A stretch of 57,922 nucleotides of DNA from Lachnospiraceae bacterium (GTDB taxonomy: Bacteria > Bacillota > Clostridia > Lachnospirales > Lachnospiraceae). Shown here piece after piece: positions 1 to 8,311 of the stretch; position 1 is the stretch's first letter, and each line of letters opens with the position of its first letter. The translations under genes were made by a program, and so were the position numbers. Where the stretch lies: the NCBI GenBank assembly GCA_029219245.1, contig JAQXTA010000009.1:1-57922 (forward strand), written 5' to 3'. A model generated the notes under the pieces. The model worked only from the letters and a program-made list of their open reading frames with translations, was not told the origin of the DNA and searched no databases.

Positions 1-52
1 TGTGATTGTCAATAAAAAAGTCCCACTTTTATCGGAGAAAATTCCCCACTTA
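1..52. repeat. Left terminal inverted repeat of the IS21 element
   Basis: The segment from 22 to 52 matches the reverse complement of the right end at about 28 of 30 positions, with a two-base mismatch after CCCACTTTT. The outermost bases (TGTGATTG against TGTGAATGG) match after a one-base gap. The flanking sequence lies outside the window. Confidence 0.8.
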
Positions 53-62
53 TTTTTGAGCA

Positions 63-90
63 TTTATCGGCGGGAATTCCCGCCGATAAA
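63..90. repeat. 28-bp perfect palindrome inside the IS left end
   Basis: The half-site TTTATCGGCGGGAA is followed directly by its exact reverse complement. It lies 40 bp beyond the istB stop codon. It resembles the terminal-repeat core TTATCGGAGAAAATTCCCC, so it may be a second, symmetrised transposase-binding repeat. As RNA it could also fold into a strong hairpin ending the istAB message. Which role it has cannot be decided from sequence. Confidence 0.65.
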
Positions 91-129
91 ATTCTGGATC
101 TGACTATTCAAATACTCGACTCCGATTTT

Positions 130-951
130 TTATTCATCATGCGATACCGGTATCTCCTCCACATTTATCTGTTCCGCAGCGGCATCTTTCTTGGGTCTGC
201 CCCGGCGCTTGGTTGATGTGATTCTTTCCCGCTCCTTCATGCGGTAACTGTCACCTTCAATGGATATGAAGCTGCAGTGATGCACAAAACGGTCCAGAAT
301 GGCAGTTGCCAGAACAGGATCAAACAGGATGCTTCCCCACTCATCAAACTGTTTGTTTGACGTAATTATGGTGGAGGACGATTCGTACCGTCTGGAAATT
401 ACCTCATACAGGTCATCTACATTGGTCTGTCCCAGCTTCTTTAGCCCGAATTCATCTATGATTAGCAGATCAGGAGAAACATATTTTTTCAATTTCTGAC
501 GGAAGGAGTTATCTGCCCTTGACATATACAGATCCTCCATCATTTCGGACAGGGTGCTGAAAAGCACTGTATATCCCTGCTCTATGGCTTTGATACCAAG
601 TGCAATGGACAGGTGGGTTTTTCCGGTTCCCGGGAGCCCGATAAATGCTATGTTTTCTTTTTTGCGGATAAATTCACAGGTTCCCAGTCCGTATATCACC
701 TGACGGTTCAGACCAGGCTGCCATGAAAAGTTAAATTCTTCGATGGTCTTATGCTGGGGGATCCTGCTCCTTCGCATCAGGTCATTGCGCTTGTTCCTGG
801 AACGGTTGAGATTCTCATCGTTGATTAAAAGCTCCAGAAACTCCATGTATGACATTTGTTCTTTTGCAGCCTGTTCAGCACGCATGTCTGCCGTCTGCAG
901 TATTCCGGCAAGGTGCAGTTTCTTTATCTTTTCCTGAAGGGAATCATTCAT
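130..951 (-). CDS. istB: IS21 helper ATPase IstB
   Basis: A 273-residue AAA+ ATPase of the IstB/DnaC-like family that assists the IstA transposase in target capture and strand transfer. The Walker A motif is GLPGTGKTHLS near residue 105 and the Walker B is LLIIDEFG near residue 163. The C-terminus carries a basic RRGRPKK tract followed by an acidic tail. Length is normal for the family (about 250-270). Its ATG overlaps the 3' end of istA by 8 bases, the usual translational-coupling arrangement in IS21 elements. No frameshift or stop interrupts it. Confidence 0.93.
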   Translation of the reverse strand: MNDSLQEKIKKLHLAGILQTADMRAEQAAKEQMSYMEFLELLINDENLNRSRNKRNDLMRRSRIPQHKTIEEFNFSWQPGLNRQVIYGLGTCEFIRKKENIAFIGLPGTGKTHLSIALGIKAIEQGYTVLFSTLSEMMEDLYMSRADNSFRQKLKKYVSPDLLIIDEFGLKKLGQTNVDDLYEVISRRYESSSTIITSNKQFDEWGSILFDPVLATAILDRFVHHCSFISIEGDSYRMKERERITSTKRRGRPKKDAAAEQINVEEIPVSHDE

Positions 952-2425
952 GGCCTATCACCCCCAGTCCTGTCATTTGCCGATAATCGGAAAGACTGCG
1001 TATTTTACTGCTGCTTTCTACCATATGCTCGGATCCTGTTTCCAGCGGGAGGGCATATAGACCGCTTTCACAGATTTTTTTAACAGCCCGGTAGGTAATG
1101 TTTCCATAATGACATGCCCTTGCACAGGCTTTATCCACGGTATCGTCCCCGTATTTTTTGCGCAGTGCCAGTATACCGGATATGCTGCGGTAATGATGGC
1201 ACTGGTACATTTCCGTATCCTTAAAGGATTCCAGAAAGGCTGTAGCACCGCTTCCCACCTCTGCCATTTTTGCCCGGTAGCTTGACAAAAGTTCTTTCTG
1301 TGATACATTCTTTGTAGATGGATAATGGTTCTTGTCCGTCACATGTTCGCCCTTTGCATTCTCGCACAGACTGTGAAGGGCGATTTCTTTTCCTGCATAA
1401 TAGATTTTAAGCAGGTGGTTTACCTCTATGACATCCACGTCCATGCCTATGTAGGCATATGGCACGGAGTAAAAGTTGCCTTCATGCACGATATGGCAGT
1501 CTGTACGCACGGTGGCGCTTCCGGATTTTGAAAAAATGAAATCCTGTGCCGGCAGTGGGGCGAGTTTCTCCTTCTCTGCTTCAAGGAATACCTTTTCCGG
1601 CTGTTTTCCTGTAGTTCCATGCTTCCTGCGGTTTGCTGTGTCGGAAAGCCACTCTGAAAGAAATCGTTGTGCTTCCTGCAGGTCTGCAAAATCACGTCCT
1701 TTGAAGCAGTTGTCCTTCACATACTTCACATTGGATTCTACTTTTCCTTTATCTGTGGGCGTGTACACCCTGCATGGATTGGGAAGGAAACCGTAATGCT
1801 GCGCAAATGCGGCATAGGTACGCTGTACGGTTGGTTCATAAAAATCTGTTTCCACAATGGCTGCTTTCAGGTTATCGATCTTCACTGTCTGTGGTACACC
1901 GCCAAAGTAACGAAACGCTTCTGTGTGGCAGCGAATAAATGTCTGCACGCTTTGGTCAAGGGTGATGGCAGCATACATATACCGGGAATAACTTAAGGAC
2001 ATGACGAAGACCCATGCTTTACGGGGATTTCCATTTACCTTTAGGGTTCCGATATATCCAAAATCCACCTGGGCTTCTTCACCCGGAAGAGAATGCAGCA
2101 CCATGTAAGCATGGGGAATATTCCTGCGCAACTTTGCAACATAGTCACGCAAGGTGGTATAACCGCATTCTACGCCAAACTCCTTTTGCAGATCCTGATG
2201 GATACGGGTAATGGACAATTCTTTGCCTAACTGGATTTCGATGTATTCCCGGTACTCATCCAGCATGGAAGGCCATACTGAATCCTGTATTCCCTGCCCG
2301 TTTTCCTTTTGGTTCGCATCGTCTTTGAGTACTTTCCGTACCGTTTTCCGGTCAATGCCAAGCATCCGGCCAATCTGTGTTTTATTGTACCCTTTTTGGT
2401 ACAATGTTTTGATAGTAGTCTTCAT
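944..2425 (-). CDS. istA: IS21 transposase IstA
   Basis: A 493-residue DDE-type transposase. An N-terminal helix-turn-helix (KGYNKTQIGRMLGIDRKTV) is followed by an integrase-core region with the acidic residues in VDFGYIG, KIDNLKAA and GKVESNVKYVKDN, and a C-terminal domain typical of IstA. I place the start at the ATG at 2425, because GGAGG lies six bases upstream; an ATG five codons earlier (2440) is a weaker alternative. It overlaps istB by 8 bases. The gene is intact and normal in length, so it probably makes active enzyme. Confidence 0.93.
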   Translation of the reverse strand: MKTTIKTLYQKGYNKTQIGRMLGIDRKTVRKVLKDDANQKENGQGIQDSVWPSMLDEYREYIEIQLGKELSITRIHQDLQKEFGVECGYTTLRDYVAKLRRNIPHAYMVLHSLPGEEAQVDFGYIGTLKVNGNPRKAWVFVMSLSYSRYMYAAITLDQSVQTFIRCHTEAFRYFGGVPQTVKIDNLKAAIVETDFYEPTVQRTYAAFAQHYGFLPNPCRVYTPTDKGKVESNVKYVKDNCFKGRDFADLQEAQRFLSEWLSDTANRRKHGTTGKQPEKVFLEAEKEKLAPLPAQDFIFSKSGSATVRTDCHIVHEGNFYSVPYAYIGMDVDVIEVNHLLKIYYAGKEIALHSLCENAKGEHVTDKNHYPSTKNVSQKELLSSYRAKMAEVGSGATAFLESFKDTEMYQCHHYRSISGILALRKKYGDDTVDKACARACHYGNITYRAVKKICESGLYALPLETGSEHMVESSSKIRSLSDYRQMTGLGVIGHE

Positions 2426-2516
2426 GTCTACCTCCAGCATAATAATTTTCCCTCCTTATGGGGAGTTATATTTGTTACGCTTTCAGTATAACGAATGGTT
2501 TAAAACTGGCATAACA

Positions 2517-2568
2517 AAGTGGGGAATTTTCTCCGCCAAAAGTGGGTATTTTTATTATGCCATTCACA
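2517..2568. repeat. Right terminal inverted repeat of the IS21 element
   Basis: The segment AAGTGGGGAATTTTCTCCG is the inverted copy of the left-end core, and the end reads CCATTCACA at 2560-2568. Host sequence resumes around 2569, in frame with the interrupted XRE regulator. Confidence 0.8.
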
Positions 2569-3205
2569 CAGCAACGGTTATAAATAAGAAAAATACAGCT
2601 GATAAAATACTTTCTAAAGTATCGTTTCCGTCAATTTCCGGATAAATGGCAACTGTTCCAATCAAAACAATAACACCGATTAAGATAGTAACAACACCAA
2701 AGGCTATCATAATGGCAAATTTCTTGTTAAAAGCATCTATTTCTTCTGTTGTATAGAAATTTTCTATAAGCGGATTCTTTTTTTCAAAATCAGAATGTTG
2801 TAAACCTTCCACAATTAAAATAGCAACAGCAATAACAAGAAAAATGAAAAATACGACGGTGGCAAATTCTTCTTTTATCTGGATGCCATTTAAAAATAAC
2901 ATTACAGATATGCCAAGTAAAATAAGTCCTACTCCTAAAGATATCATTTTACTGAATGAATTCATATGTTTGTCGTAATTTGCTTTGTCTTCTACATAAA
3001 GGCTGCTGATATCTTTCTGTAACATATCATCTACGCTACAATGAAACATCTGACAGATTTGTAATAGCTTATCCATTTCCGGATAAGTTGTATCCGACTC
3101 CCATTTGGATACGGACTGCCTGGATACTTCTAATTTTTCTGCTAACTGCTCCTGTGTGATATCGTTTTTCTTTCTTAAAAACTGTAAATTCTCTCCCAAA
3201 CTCAT
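2564..3205 (-). pseudogene. XRE-family regulator with membrane domain, cut by IS21
   Basis: The remaining 213 codons encode an N-terminal Cro/C1-type helix-turn-helix (TQEQLAEKLEVSRQSVSKWE, residues about 18-37) and a C-terminal part with at least three hydrophobic segments (about 88-107, 117-135 and 166-187). The frame breaks off in the middle of another hydrophobic stretch. The last codons are GTT GCT GTG TGA, and the TGA lies within the first bases of the IS21 terminus, so the stop comes from the insertion. The missing C-terminus should lie beyond the left edge of the element, outside the window. The DNA-binding domain is intact, so a truncated protein could still bind DNA. A weak ribosome site (AAAGGA) precedes the ATG. 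Confidence 0.8.
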
Positions 3206-3576
3206 AATTTTTTGTTCCTTTCATTTTTTTAATTTCATAATTTTTACAATTGTTTTGTACATGTACTGCGTGCCTGGCTTTGATTATAATTTGTTTATGA
3301 AATGTTAAATGTATTTTATGAAATCCCTCATGTAAATTCTATCAATTTTATGTTGCTTTTAAGTTTTTTCATGTTAACTTTGAGTTGCAATCCTTGTAAA
3401 TAAGGCTTTTTTTCATCATATCATGAAAAAAAGGCCTATGAAAGTAAAAGTTGAAAAGATAAGTTACATATAAAAAATAAATATGATAAAATACATTTTA
3501 TATGAATTATATTTCTTAATGAACAAACAATAAAAATTTTTTCAAGAATATATTAGAATGAATAAAGGTTACAAAA
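3206..3576. other. 371-bp divergent intergenic region with inverted repeats
   Basis: No gene is supportable here. It separates the truncated XRE regulator from a Cys-rich gene on the other strand. It contains a 10-bp palindrome, GTACATGTAC, at 3257-3266 on the regulator side. At 3403-3436 there is a GGC-T7-CAT / ATG-A7-GGCC inverted repeat with a short loop. The palindrome could be an operator for autoregulation; the A/T-based hairpin has no obvious role. Confidence 0.5.
3464..3492 (+). promoter_or_regulatory. Candidate sigma-A promoter for the Cys-rich gene
   Basis: TTACAT and TAAAAT are separated by exactly 17 bp. The predicted start near 3499 would give a leader of about 78 bases before the gene at 3577. 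Confidence 0.5.
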
Positions 3577-3885
3577 ATGAAAAAACAGATTGAAGGACAG
3601 CTTAATCTTTTTGATTATGATTTTAATATAAAAGTAGATAAGAATATAAAACATGAAAGCGGTAATCCGATTTCTCTTTACAAGGAGTGTGTGGATTGCT
3701 GGTGTCGCGACTGTAAGCACAATGAAAAATTAGATGCGGTACCAAGAGATTTTGCAGGCGTAGAAAAACCATGTCCTGCATGTTCTTTTTGTGAAAAAGA
3801 AGAACATGCAGAGACATGTGAAATCAATTCTTATGAGAATGGATGTAAACTTCGTGCTGCAGAAGAAGGTATTATAGAATTTTGA
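3577..3885 (+). CDS. Cys-rich small protein of unknown function
   Basis: I do not recognise a named family for this 102-residue protein. It has nine cysteines: C38, C41, C43, C46, C66, C69, C72, C81 and C90. The groups CVDCWCRDC and CPACSFC resemble zinc ribbons or a metal or Fe-S binding site. There is no signal peptide or membrane segment, so it should be cytoplasmic. The start has only a weak ribosome site (AAAGGTT). Its stop lies two bases from the stop of the convergent flavin reductase-rubredoxin gene. Coding status is supported by the conserved-looking Cys pattern and a candidate promoter; function is open. Confidence 0.65.
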   Translation: MKKQIEGQLNLFDYDFNIKVDKNIKHESGNPISLYKECVDCWCRDCKHNEKLDAVPRDFAGVEKPCPACSFCEKEEHAETCEINSYENGCKLRAAEEGIIEF

Positions 3886-3887
3886 TA

Positions 3888-4490
3888 TTATACAATTTTT
3901 TCAAAATCTTCTGCACCATGCTTACAGATTGGGCAGACAAAATCCGGAGGGAGTTCTTCTCCTTCGTAAATATATCCGCAAATAACACATCTCCATCCTT
4001 TTTGGGCAGCAGGAGCCTTTTTCGGTTTTACATTTGCATGATAGTAAGCATAGGTCATGGATTTTTCATCAGAAAGTACATCCGCATCCACGACTTCTGC
4101 CAGAAACATGATGTGGCTTCCCAAATCAAAAGAATCTATGACTTTGCAGTCAAAATATGCATTTGTATTTTGGGTAAGATAAGGAAGTTCCTGTTTTGTC
4201 ATGGCAGTTGAAATTCCTGCAAATTTATCGATTTCTCTACCACTTTGAAATCCAAACTGTTCAAAAAGAGAAAAAGGTGCGCTTTCCGAAAGAACGGAAA
4301 TAGCAAAAACTCTTGATTTTTGTATTAATTCACAGGTATAATTCTGTTTATTAACAGAAATAATAAGCTGTTTTGGATTATCAGCAACTTGTGTGACAGT
4401 GTTAATAATACAGCCGTTTGTTTTGCCGTCCAATTTTGTAGAGGCAACAAAAAGTCCATAAGATAATTGAAAAAATGCTTTTGAATTCAT
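3888..4490 (-). CDS. Flavin reductase-rubredoxin fusion (Hrb-like)
   Basis: A 200-residue, two-domain redox protein. Residues 1 to about 150 form a flavin reductase-like FMN-binding domain (NGCIINTVTQV near the start, followed by the QLIISVNKQN strand). The last 36 residues are a rubredoxin with C168-x2-C171 and C186-x2-C189. Such high-molecular-weight rubredoxins in anaerobes take electrons from NAD(P)H to FMN to rubredoxin and feed flavodiiron proteins that reduce oxygen or NO. That role is family knowledge; no flavodiiron gene is next to it here. AAGGAG lies five bases before the ATG. Confidence 0.88.
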   Translation of the reverse strand: MNSKAFFQLSYGLFVASTKLDGKTNGCIINTVTQVADNPKQLIISVNKQNYTCELIQKSRVFAISVLSESAPFSLFEQFGFQSGREIDKFAGISTAMTKQELPYLTQNTNAYFDCKVIDSFDLGSHIMFLAEVVDADVLSDEKSMTYAYYHANVKPKKAPAAQKGWRCVICGYIYEGEELPPDFVCPICKHGAEDFEKIV

Positions 4491-4598
4491 AAAAACTCCT
4501 TTCTTTCTTCTTTGATTTTCTACTGTATATTATATATTTTATTTTATACAATTTTTTATACTTTTAAAAGAGTTAAATAGATAATAAGAGGTGCTAAG

Positions 4599-5957
4599 AT
4601 GAAATTTGCAAATGCAGAAGAAAAAAGAAAATATCTGACAGAAGCACCGGTTGAAAAGCTGGTATGTAAACTTGCCGGTCCTACCATATTAAGTATGTTG
4701 ATTACTTCTTTTTATAATATGGCAGATACTTTTTTTGTAGGAAAAATTAATACACAGGCGACAGCAGCCGTCGGAGTGGTATTTTCTCTGATGGCGATTA
4801 TACAGGCGGTCGGGTTTTTCTTTGGACATGGTTCCGGTAATTATATTTCCCGAAAATTAGGGGCAAAAGAAATAAAAGAAGCAGAAATTATGTCAGCAGT
4901 TGGATTTTTTCTGGCATTATTATCCGGAATTATTATCATGGTGGTTTGTCTGATTTTTATAAAGCCGTTGTCTTATGCACTTGGCTCAACCGAAACGATA
5001 CTGCCTTATACGATTACTTATTTAAGTATTATCTTATTTGGTGCACCGGTAATGACTTCTTCTCTTGTATTAAATAACCAGATGCGTTTTCAGGGAAGTG
5101 CTTTTTACGCTATGATAGGTATTGTTTCCGGTGGCATTCTAAATATTATTCTGGACCCGATTCTTATTTTTGGATGTAAACTTGGAATCGCAGGAGCAGC
5201 TTTGGCAACGACCATAAGTCAATATATCAGTTTTTTTCTTCTTCTGATTCTGATAAGAAAAGGTGGAAACGTTCCGATTCGTGTAAGGAATTTCAAACTC
5301 AGTTTTCATTATTTGAAAGAAGTAATCAGAGGAGGTTTTCCTTCCTTATGCAGACAGGGACTTGCCAGTGTAGCTACGATCTGTTTGAATCATATGGCAG
5401 GCTTTTATGGGGATGCAGCAATTGCGGGAATGTCGATTGTAACGAGAATTTCTATGTTTGCCAATTCTGCTTTGATTGGATTTGGACAGGGATTCCAGCC
5501 GGTTTGCGGTTTTAATTATGGAGCCTCCAAATATAAAAGAGTATTGGATGCGTTCTGGTTCTGCGTGAAATATGCTTTTTTGTTTTTGGTTGTTGTATCG
5601 GCAGCAGGATTTGTTTTCGCACCGGAACTGGTAGCTTTATTTAGAAAGGATGATTTGGAGGTTATAAAAATCGGCACAGCCGCACTTCGATACCAGGTAG
5701 TAGTCTTTCCGTTCGGTGCTTGGATTGTTATGTGTAATATGATGCTGCAGTCGATTGGAAAAGGGTTGAAAGCATCCATTGTAGCATCTGCCAGACAGGG
5801 ACTTTGCTTTTTACCGCTTATTTTTATTTTGCCGAAATTCTTTGGCTTAGCAGGAGTAGAAATCTGTCAGATGATTTCCGATATTTTAACACTTGCCATA
5901 TCTGTGCCAATTGGTTTTAGTGTTATCAATGAGATGAAAAAACAGGAGAATACATAA
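4599..5957 (+). CDS. MATE-family multidrug/cation exporter
   Basis: A 452-residue inner-membrane transporter with about twelve hydrophobic helices in two related halves. MATE proteins export cationic drugs or metabolites using Na+ or H+ gradients. Family features include the N-terminal LAGPTILSMLITSFYNMADT segment and the matching second-half segment around GGFPSLCRQGLASV. A weak ribosome site, AGAGGTG, precedes the start. It is a single gene closed by a bidirectional terminator. The substrate cannot be predicted. It is only distantly similar to the second MATE protein at 42263. Confidence 0.9.
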   Translation: MKFANAEEKRKYLTEAPVEKLVCKLAGPTILSMLITSFYNMADTFFVGKINTQATAAVGVVFSLMAIIQAVGFFFGHGSGNYISRKLGAKEIKEAEIMSAVGFFLALLSGIIIMVVCLIFIKPLSYALGSTETILPYTITYLSIILFGAPVMTSSLVLNNQMRFQGSAFYAMIGIVSGGILNIILDPILIFGCKLGIAGAALATTISQYISFFLLLILIRKGGNVPIRVRNFKLSFHYLKEVIRGGFPSLCRQGLASVATICLNHMAGFYGDAAIAGMSIVTRISMFANSALIGFGQGFQPVCGFNYGASKYKRVLDAFWFCVKYAFLFLVVVSAAGFVFAPELVALFRKDDLEVIKIGTAALRYQVVVFPFGAWIVMCNMMLQSIGKGLKASIVASARQGLCFLPLIFILPKFFGLAGVEICQMISDILTLAISVPIGFSVINEMKKQENT

Positions 5958-5970
5958 AGATAAAATTAGA

Positions 5971-6018
5971 AAGGGCTGCCACACTGAATTCGTGTGACAA
6001 CCCTTGTATTATTTTTTT
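5971..6018. terminator. Bidirectional terminator between MATE gene and sugar ABC operon
   Basis: The hairpin pairs AAGGGCTG and CACAC with GTGTG and AACCCTT, with T-rich sequence at 6007-6018. A-rich sequence on the other side allows termination in both directions, as suits these convergent genes. Confidence 0.8.
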
Positions 6019-7380
6019 CTATTGTGCTCCTTCAATTTCTTTCCATTGAGCTTCAATAGAAGCACAAGCTGCATCTTTGTCTAAACTTCCGGAAATATAA
6101 GACTGCATAATTTCACCAAAAGTCTGATGCCAGCTATCGGTTGAATAGCAGATAGCCAGAGGTGCTGTGCCTGCAGTTTCAGAAAGTTCATCACCCTGTT
6201 TGATGATTGCGAAGTTGCTCTCCTGTGTTGATTTAATTGGAGGTACAACACCTGCAACATCGTTGAACCATGCTTTACCATAGTCAGAAGTATACCACCA
6301 GTTTACAAAATCTAATGTCTGCTGTAATACTTCAGAATCTTTGTATACATGAAGAGACTGGTCGGAACCGGAAATAACCTGACATTGTGCCGGATCATCC
6401 GTTACAGGATATCCATTAAAACCAATCTGAAGTTCAGGATCAATTGAGAGAGAATCTGCTTCAATCCATGCACCCTGTCCAACTACCATTGCAGCTTTTC
6501 CGGTACCAAAAGCAGAAAGCTCACCATCCAGTGCTGTTTCTAACGGTTTATCATCGCCATATTTTACTGCCAGGTCGATAAAGTTGAAGAAATTGTTATA
6601 CAATTCCGGATAATCGGATACTTTAGCTTCTCCATTTTCAAATTTTGTAACAAGAGAAGCAACATCTTCTCCGGCATTTGCTGCAGCTGCATCTAAATAA
6701 TGCTGCCATACATGTTTGAATACCCACCATTCATTAAAGCCTGTTGTAAATGGCTGATAACCTGCTGCAGAAAGGGTTTCACAGGCTTTTTCCATTTCCG
6801 ATACGGTGGATGGAAATTCTGTAATACCACATTCTTCAAAGATAGCTTTGTTGTATACGATACCGAAGTAGTTACCTTTGATAGCAATACCGTATAAACC
6901 ATTACCGTCTTCAGGAGATTTCATGGATTCTGCAACGCTGTCCTGAATGGTATCTCCAAGCGGCTGTCCGGTCAGGTCAAAGGAATATTCCTTATAAACA
7001 TCGATTTCTTTACCGGATGTAGAAGAAAAGATATCCGGTACCTCGCCTGAATTAAGTTTTGCTTTTAACAGGGTCGGATAATCATTTTGAGTTGTTTCAT
7101 AGTTGATTGTTACATTTGGAGCTACTTCTTTGTATGCTTCAATCAGCTGATTGATAGCATCTGCATATTCCGGAGAACTGATAAACATGTAAATTTCACA
7201 TGGTTCATCAGAAGAAGCAGTTTCCTCCGTTGCTGTTTCATTTTCTGTTGTCTGTTCCTGTTCTGCTTCGCCTGAATTGTCGGTTGTAGCTGTGTTTTCT
7301 GATGCATTGGAACCACAGCCTGCAAGTAAAGATATTACCATAGCACTGCTTAACAGGACACTGATTAATTTCTTTTTCAT
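6019..7380 (-). CDS. Sugar ABC transporter substrate-binding lipoprotein
   Basis: A 453-residue extracellular solute-binding protein of the carbohydrate-uptake (CUT1, family 1) type. It begins with a lipoprotein signal ending in SLLAGC, so Cys22 is the expected lipidation site. An acidic, Thr/Glu-rich linker follows (residues about 25-60), then a binding domain with repeated W, Y and D residues as in sugar-binding proteins. It is the last gene of a three-gene operon (permease, permease, binding protein). A 91-bp gap before it contains the short hairpin AAGCTA-cggg-TAGCTT, which might stabilise the segment or reduce readthrough. The sugar is unknown, because no metabolic enzyme lies alongside. 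Confidence 0.93.
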   Translation of the reverse strand: MKKKLISVLLSSAMVISLLAGCGSNASENTATTDNSGEAEQEQTTENETATEETASSDEPCEIYMFISSPEYADAINQLIEAYKEVAPNVTINYETTQNDYPTLLKAKLNSGEVPDIFSSTSGKEIDVYKEYSFDLTGQPLGDTIQDSVAESMKSPEDGNGLYGIAIKGNYFGIVYNKAIFEECGITEFPSTVSEMEKACETLSAAGYQPFTTGFNEWWVFKHVWQHYLDAAAANAGEDVASLVTKFENGEAKVSDYPELYNNFFNFIDLAVKYGDDKPLETALDGELSAFGTGKAAMVVGQGAWIEADSLSIDPELQIGFNGYPVTDDPAQCQVISGSDQSLHVYKDSEVLQQTLDFVNWWYTSDYGKAWFNDVAGVVPPIKSTQESNFAIIKQGDELSETAGTAPLAICYSTDSWHQTFGEIMQSYISGSLDKDAACASIEAQWKEIEGAQ

Positions 7381-7471
7381 GGAATTTATTCCTCCTTTTC
7401 TTCCCGTTTAAGCTACGGGTAGCTTATCATTTACTCTGCTTTGATTACAGAGATAAATTGCATAATTTGTT

Positions 7472-8311
7472 TTATCCTTTAACGGCACCTGCTACAACAC
7501 CTTCTACAATATATTTTTGTAAAAGAATAAACACAATGATTGATGGAACAACTGCCAGAACCATCGCTGTTAATGCATAGTTCCATTTTGTATTCATCTG
7601 TCCTACGAAGGTATATGCTGCCAAAACGAGGGTTTTCGTATCATTATTGCTGTTTACCATTAAGAGCGGCAGCAGAAAATCATTCCAAATCCACATGACA
7701 TCCAGTACAACGACAGTAACAGTAACGGATTTTAAAAGCGGAAAGATAATCGATACAAAAGTCCTTGCTGTTGAAGCACCGTCTATGATGGCACTTTCAT
7801 CCAATTCCTTTGGTATGGTCTTCATAAAATTATAAAAAATGAAGGTTGCCATCGGGATACCAAATCCCCAGTACTGAATCCCAAGTCCAATTTTACTGCC
7901 GGAAAGATGAATAATATTCATAGCTTTCAGCAAAGTGATCATAATGGTCTGAAATGGAATGAGCATTGGTGTAATAATAATGGTATAAGCAATAGAAGAA
8001 TATTTTCCCTTGTGACGGTCTAAAATATAGGCGGCCATAGAAGAAAATAAAACGATTCCCACAATGCCTATTACTGTAATGATCAGGTTATTCCGAAACA
8101 ACAGCAGATATTTCATGTTTTTAATGACATAAGTATAATTTGATAAATCCAGTCTGGAAGGAAATGCCAGTACATTTGCTATAATTTCGCCAAATGGTTT
8201 AAAGGAATTCATAAACATCAGATATACCGGATAAATATAAATACCGGCAATGATTACAAGGCAGATAATCATAATGATTTTGCTTATTAATTTTTTCTTT
8301 TTCAAAGTCAT
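7472..8311 (-). CDS. Sugar ABC transporter permease, MalG-like
   Basis: A 279-residue integral membrane permease with six predicted helices and the EAA-type cytoplasmic loop ELDESAIIDGASTARTFVSI, which contacts the ATPase. It is the MalG/CUT1 partner of the upstream MalF-like permease. The two genes overlap by one base (TAATG), so they are probably translationally coupled, and GGAGG lies in the upstream gene end. No ATP-binding subunit is encoded in this cluster. Many Gram-positive CUT1 systems use a shared MsmX-type ATPase encoded elsewhere, which I infer here. Confidence 0.92.
   Translation of the reverse strand: MTLKKKKLISKIIMIICLVIIAGIYIYPVYLMFMNSFKPFGEIIANVLAFPSRLDLSNYTYVIKNMKYLLLFRNNLIITVIGIVGIVLFSSMAAYILDRHKGKYSSIAYTIIITPMLIPFQTIMITLLKAMNIIHLSGSKIGLGIQYWGFGIPMATFIFYNFMKTIPKELDESAIIDGASTARTFVSIIFPLLKSVTVTVVVLDVMWIWNDFLLPLLMVNSNNDTKTLVLAAYTFVGQMNTKWNYALTAMVLAVVPSIIVFILLQKYIVEGVVAGAVKG

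Larger units (their letters stand above)
1..2568 (-). mobile_element. IS21-family insertion sequence (istA-istB)
   Basis: This is a complete or nearly complete IS21-type element. Two overlapping minus-strand genes, a DDE transposase (istA) and an AAA+ helper (istB), lie between imperfect terminal inverted repeats. Position 1 begins TGTGATTG and the other end, read inward from 2568, begins TGTGAATGG. The repeats then share CCCACTTTT and CGGAGAAAATTCCCCACTT. The left end coincides with the window start, so the target duplication and the exact left boundary cannot be checked. The right end lies in the coding region of an XRE-family regulator gene. Both transposition genes are intact, so the element may still be active. 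Confidence 0.9.

Noticed and set aside
3403..3436. The GGC-T7 / A7-GGCC inverted repeat as a terminator
   Set aside because: No T-run follows the stem on either strand, and both neighbouring genes are transcribed away from it, so there is no message to end here.
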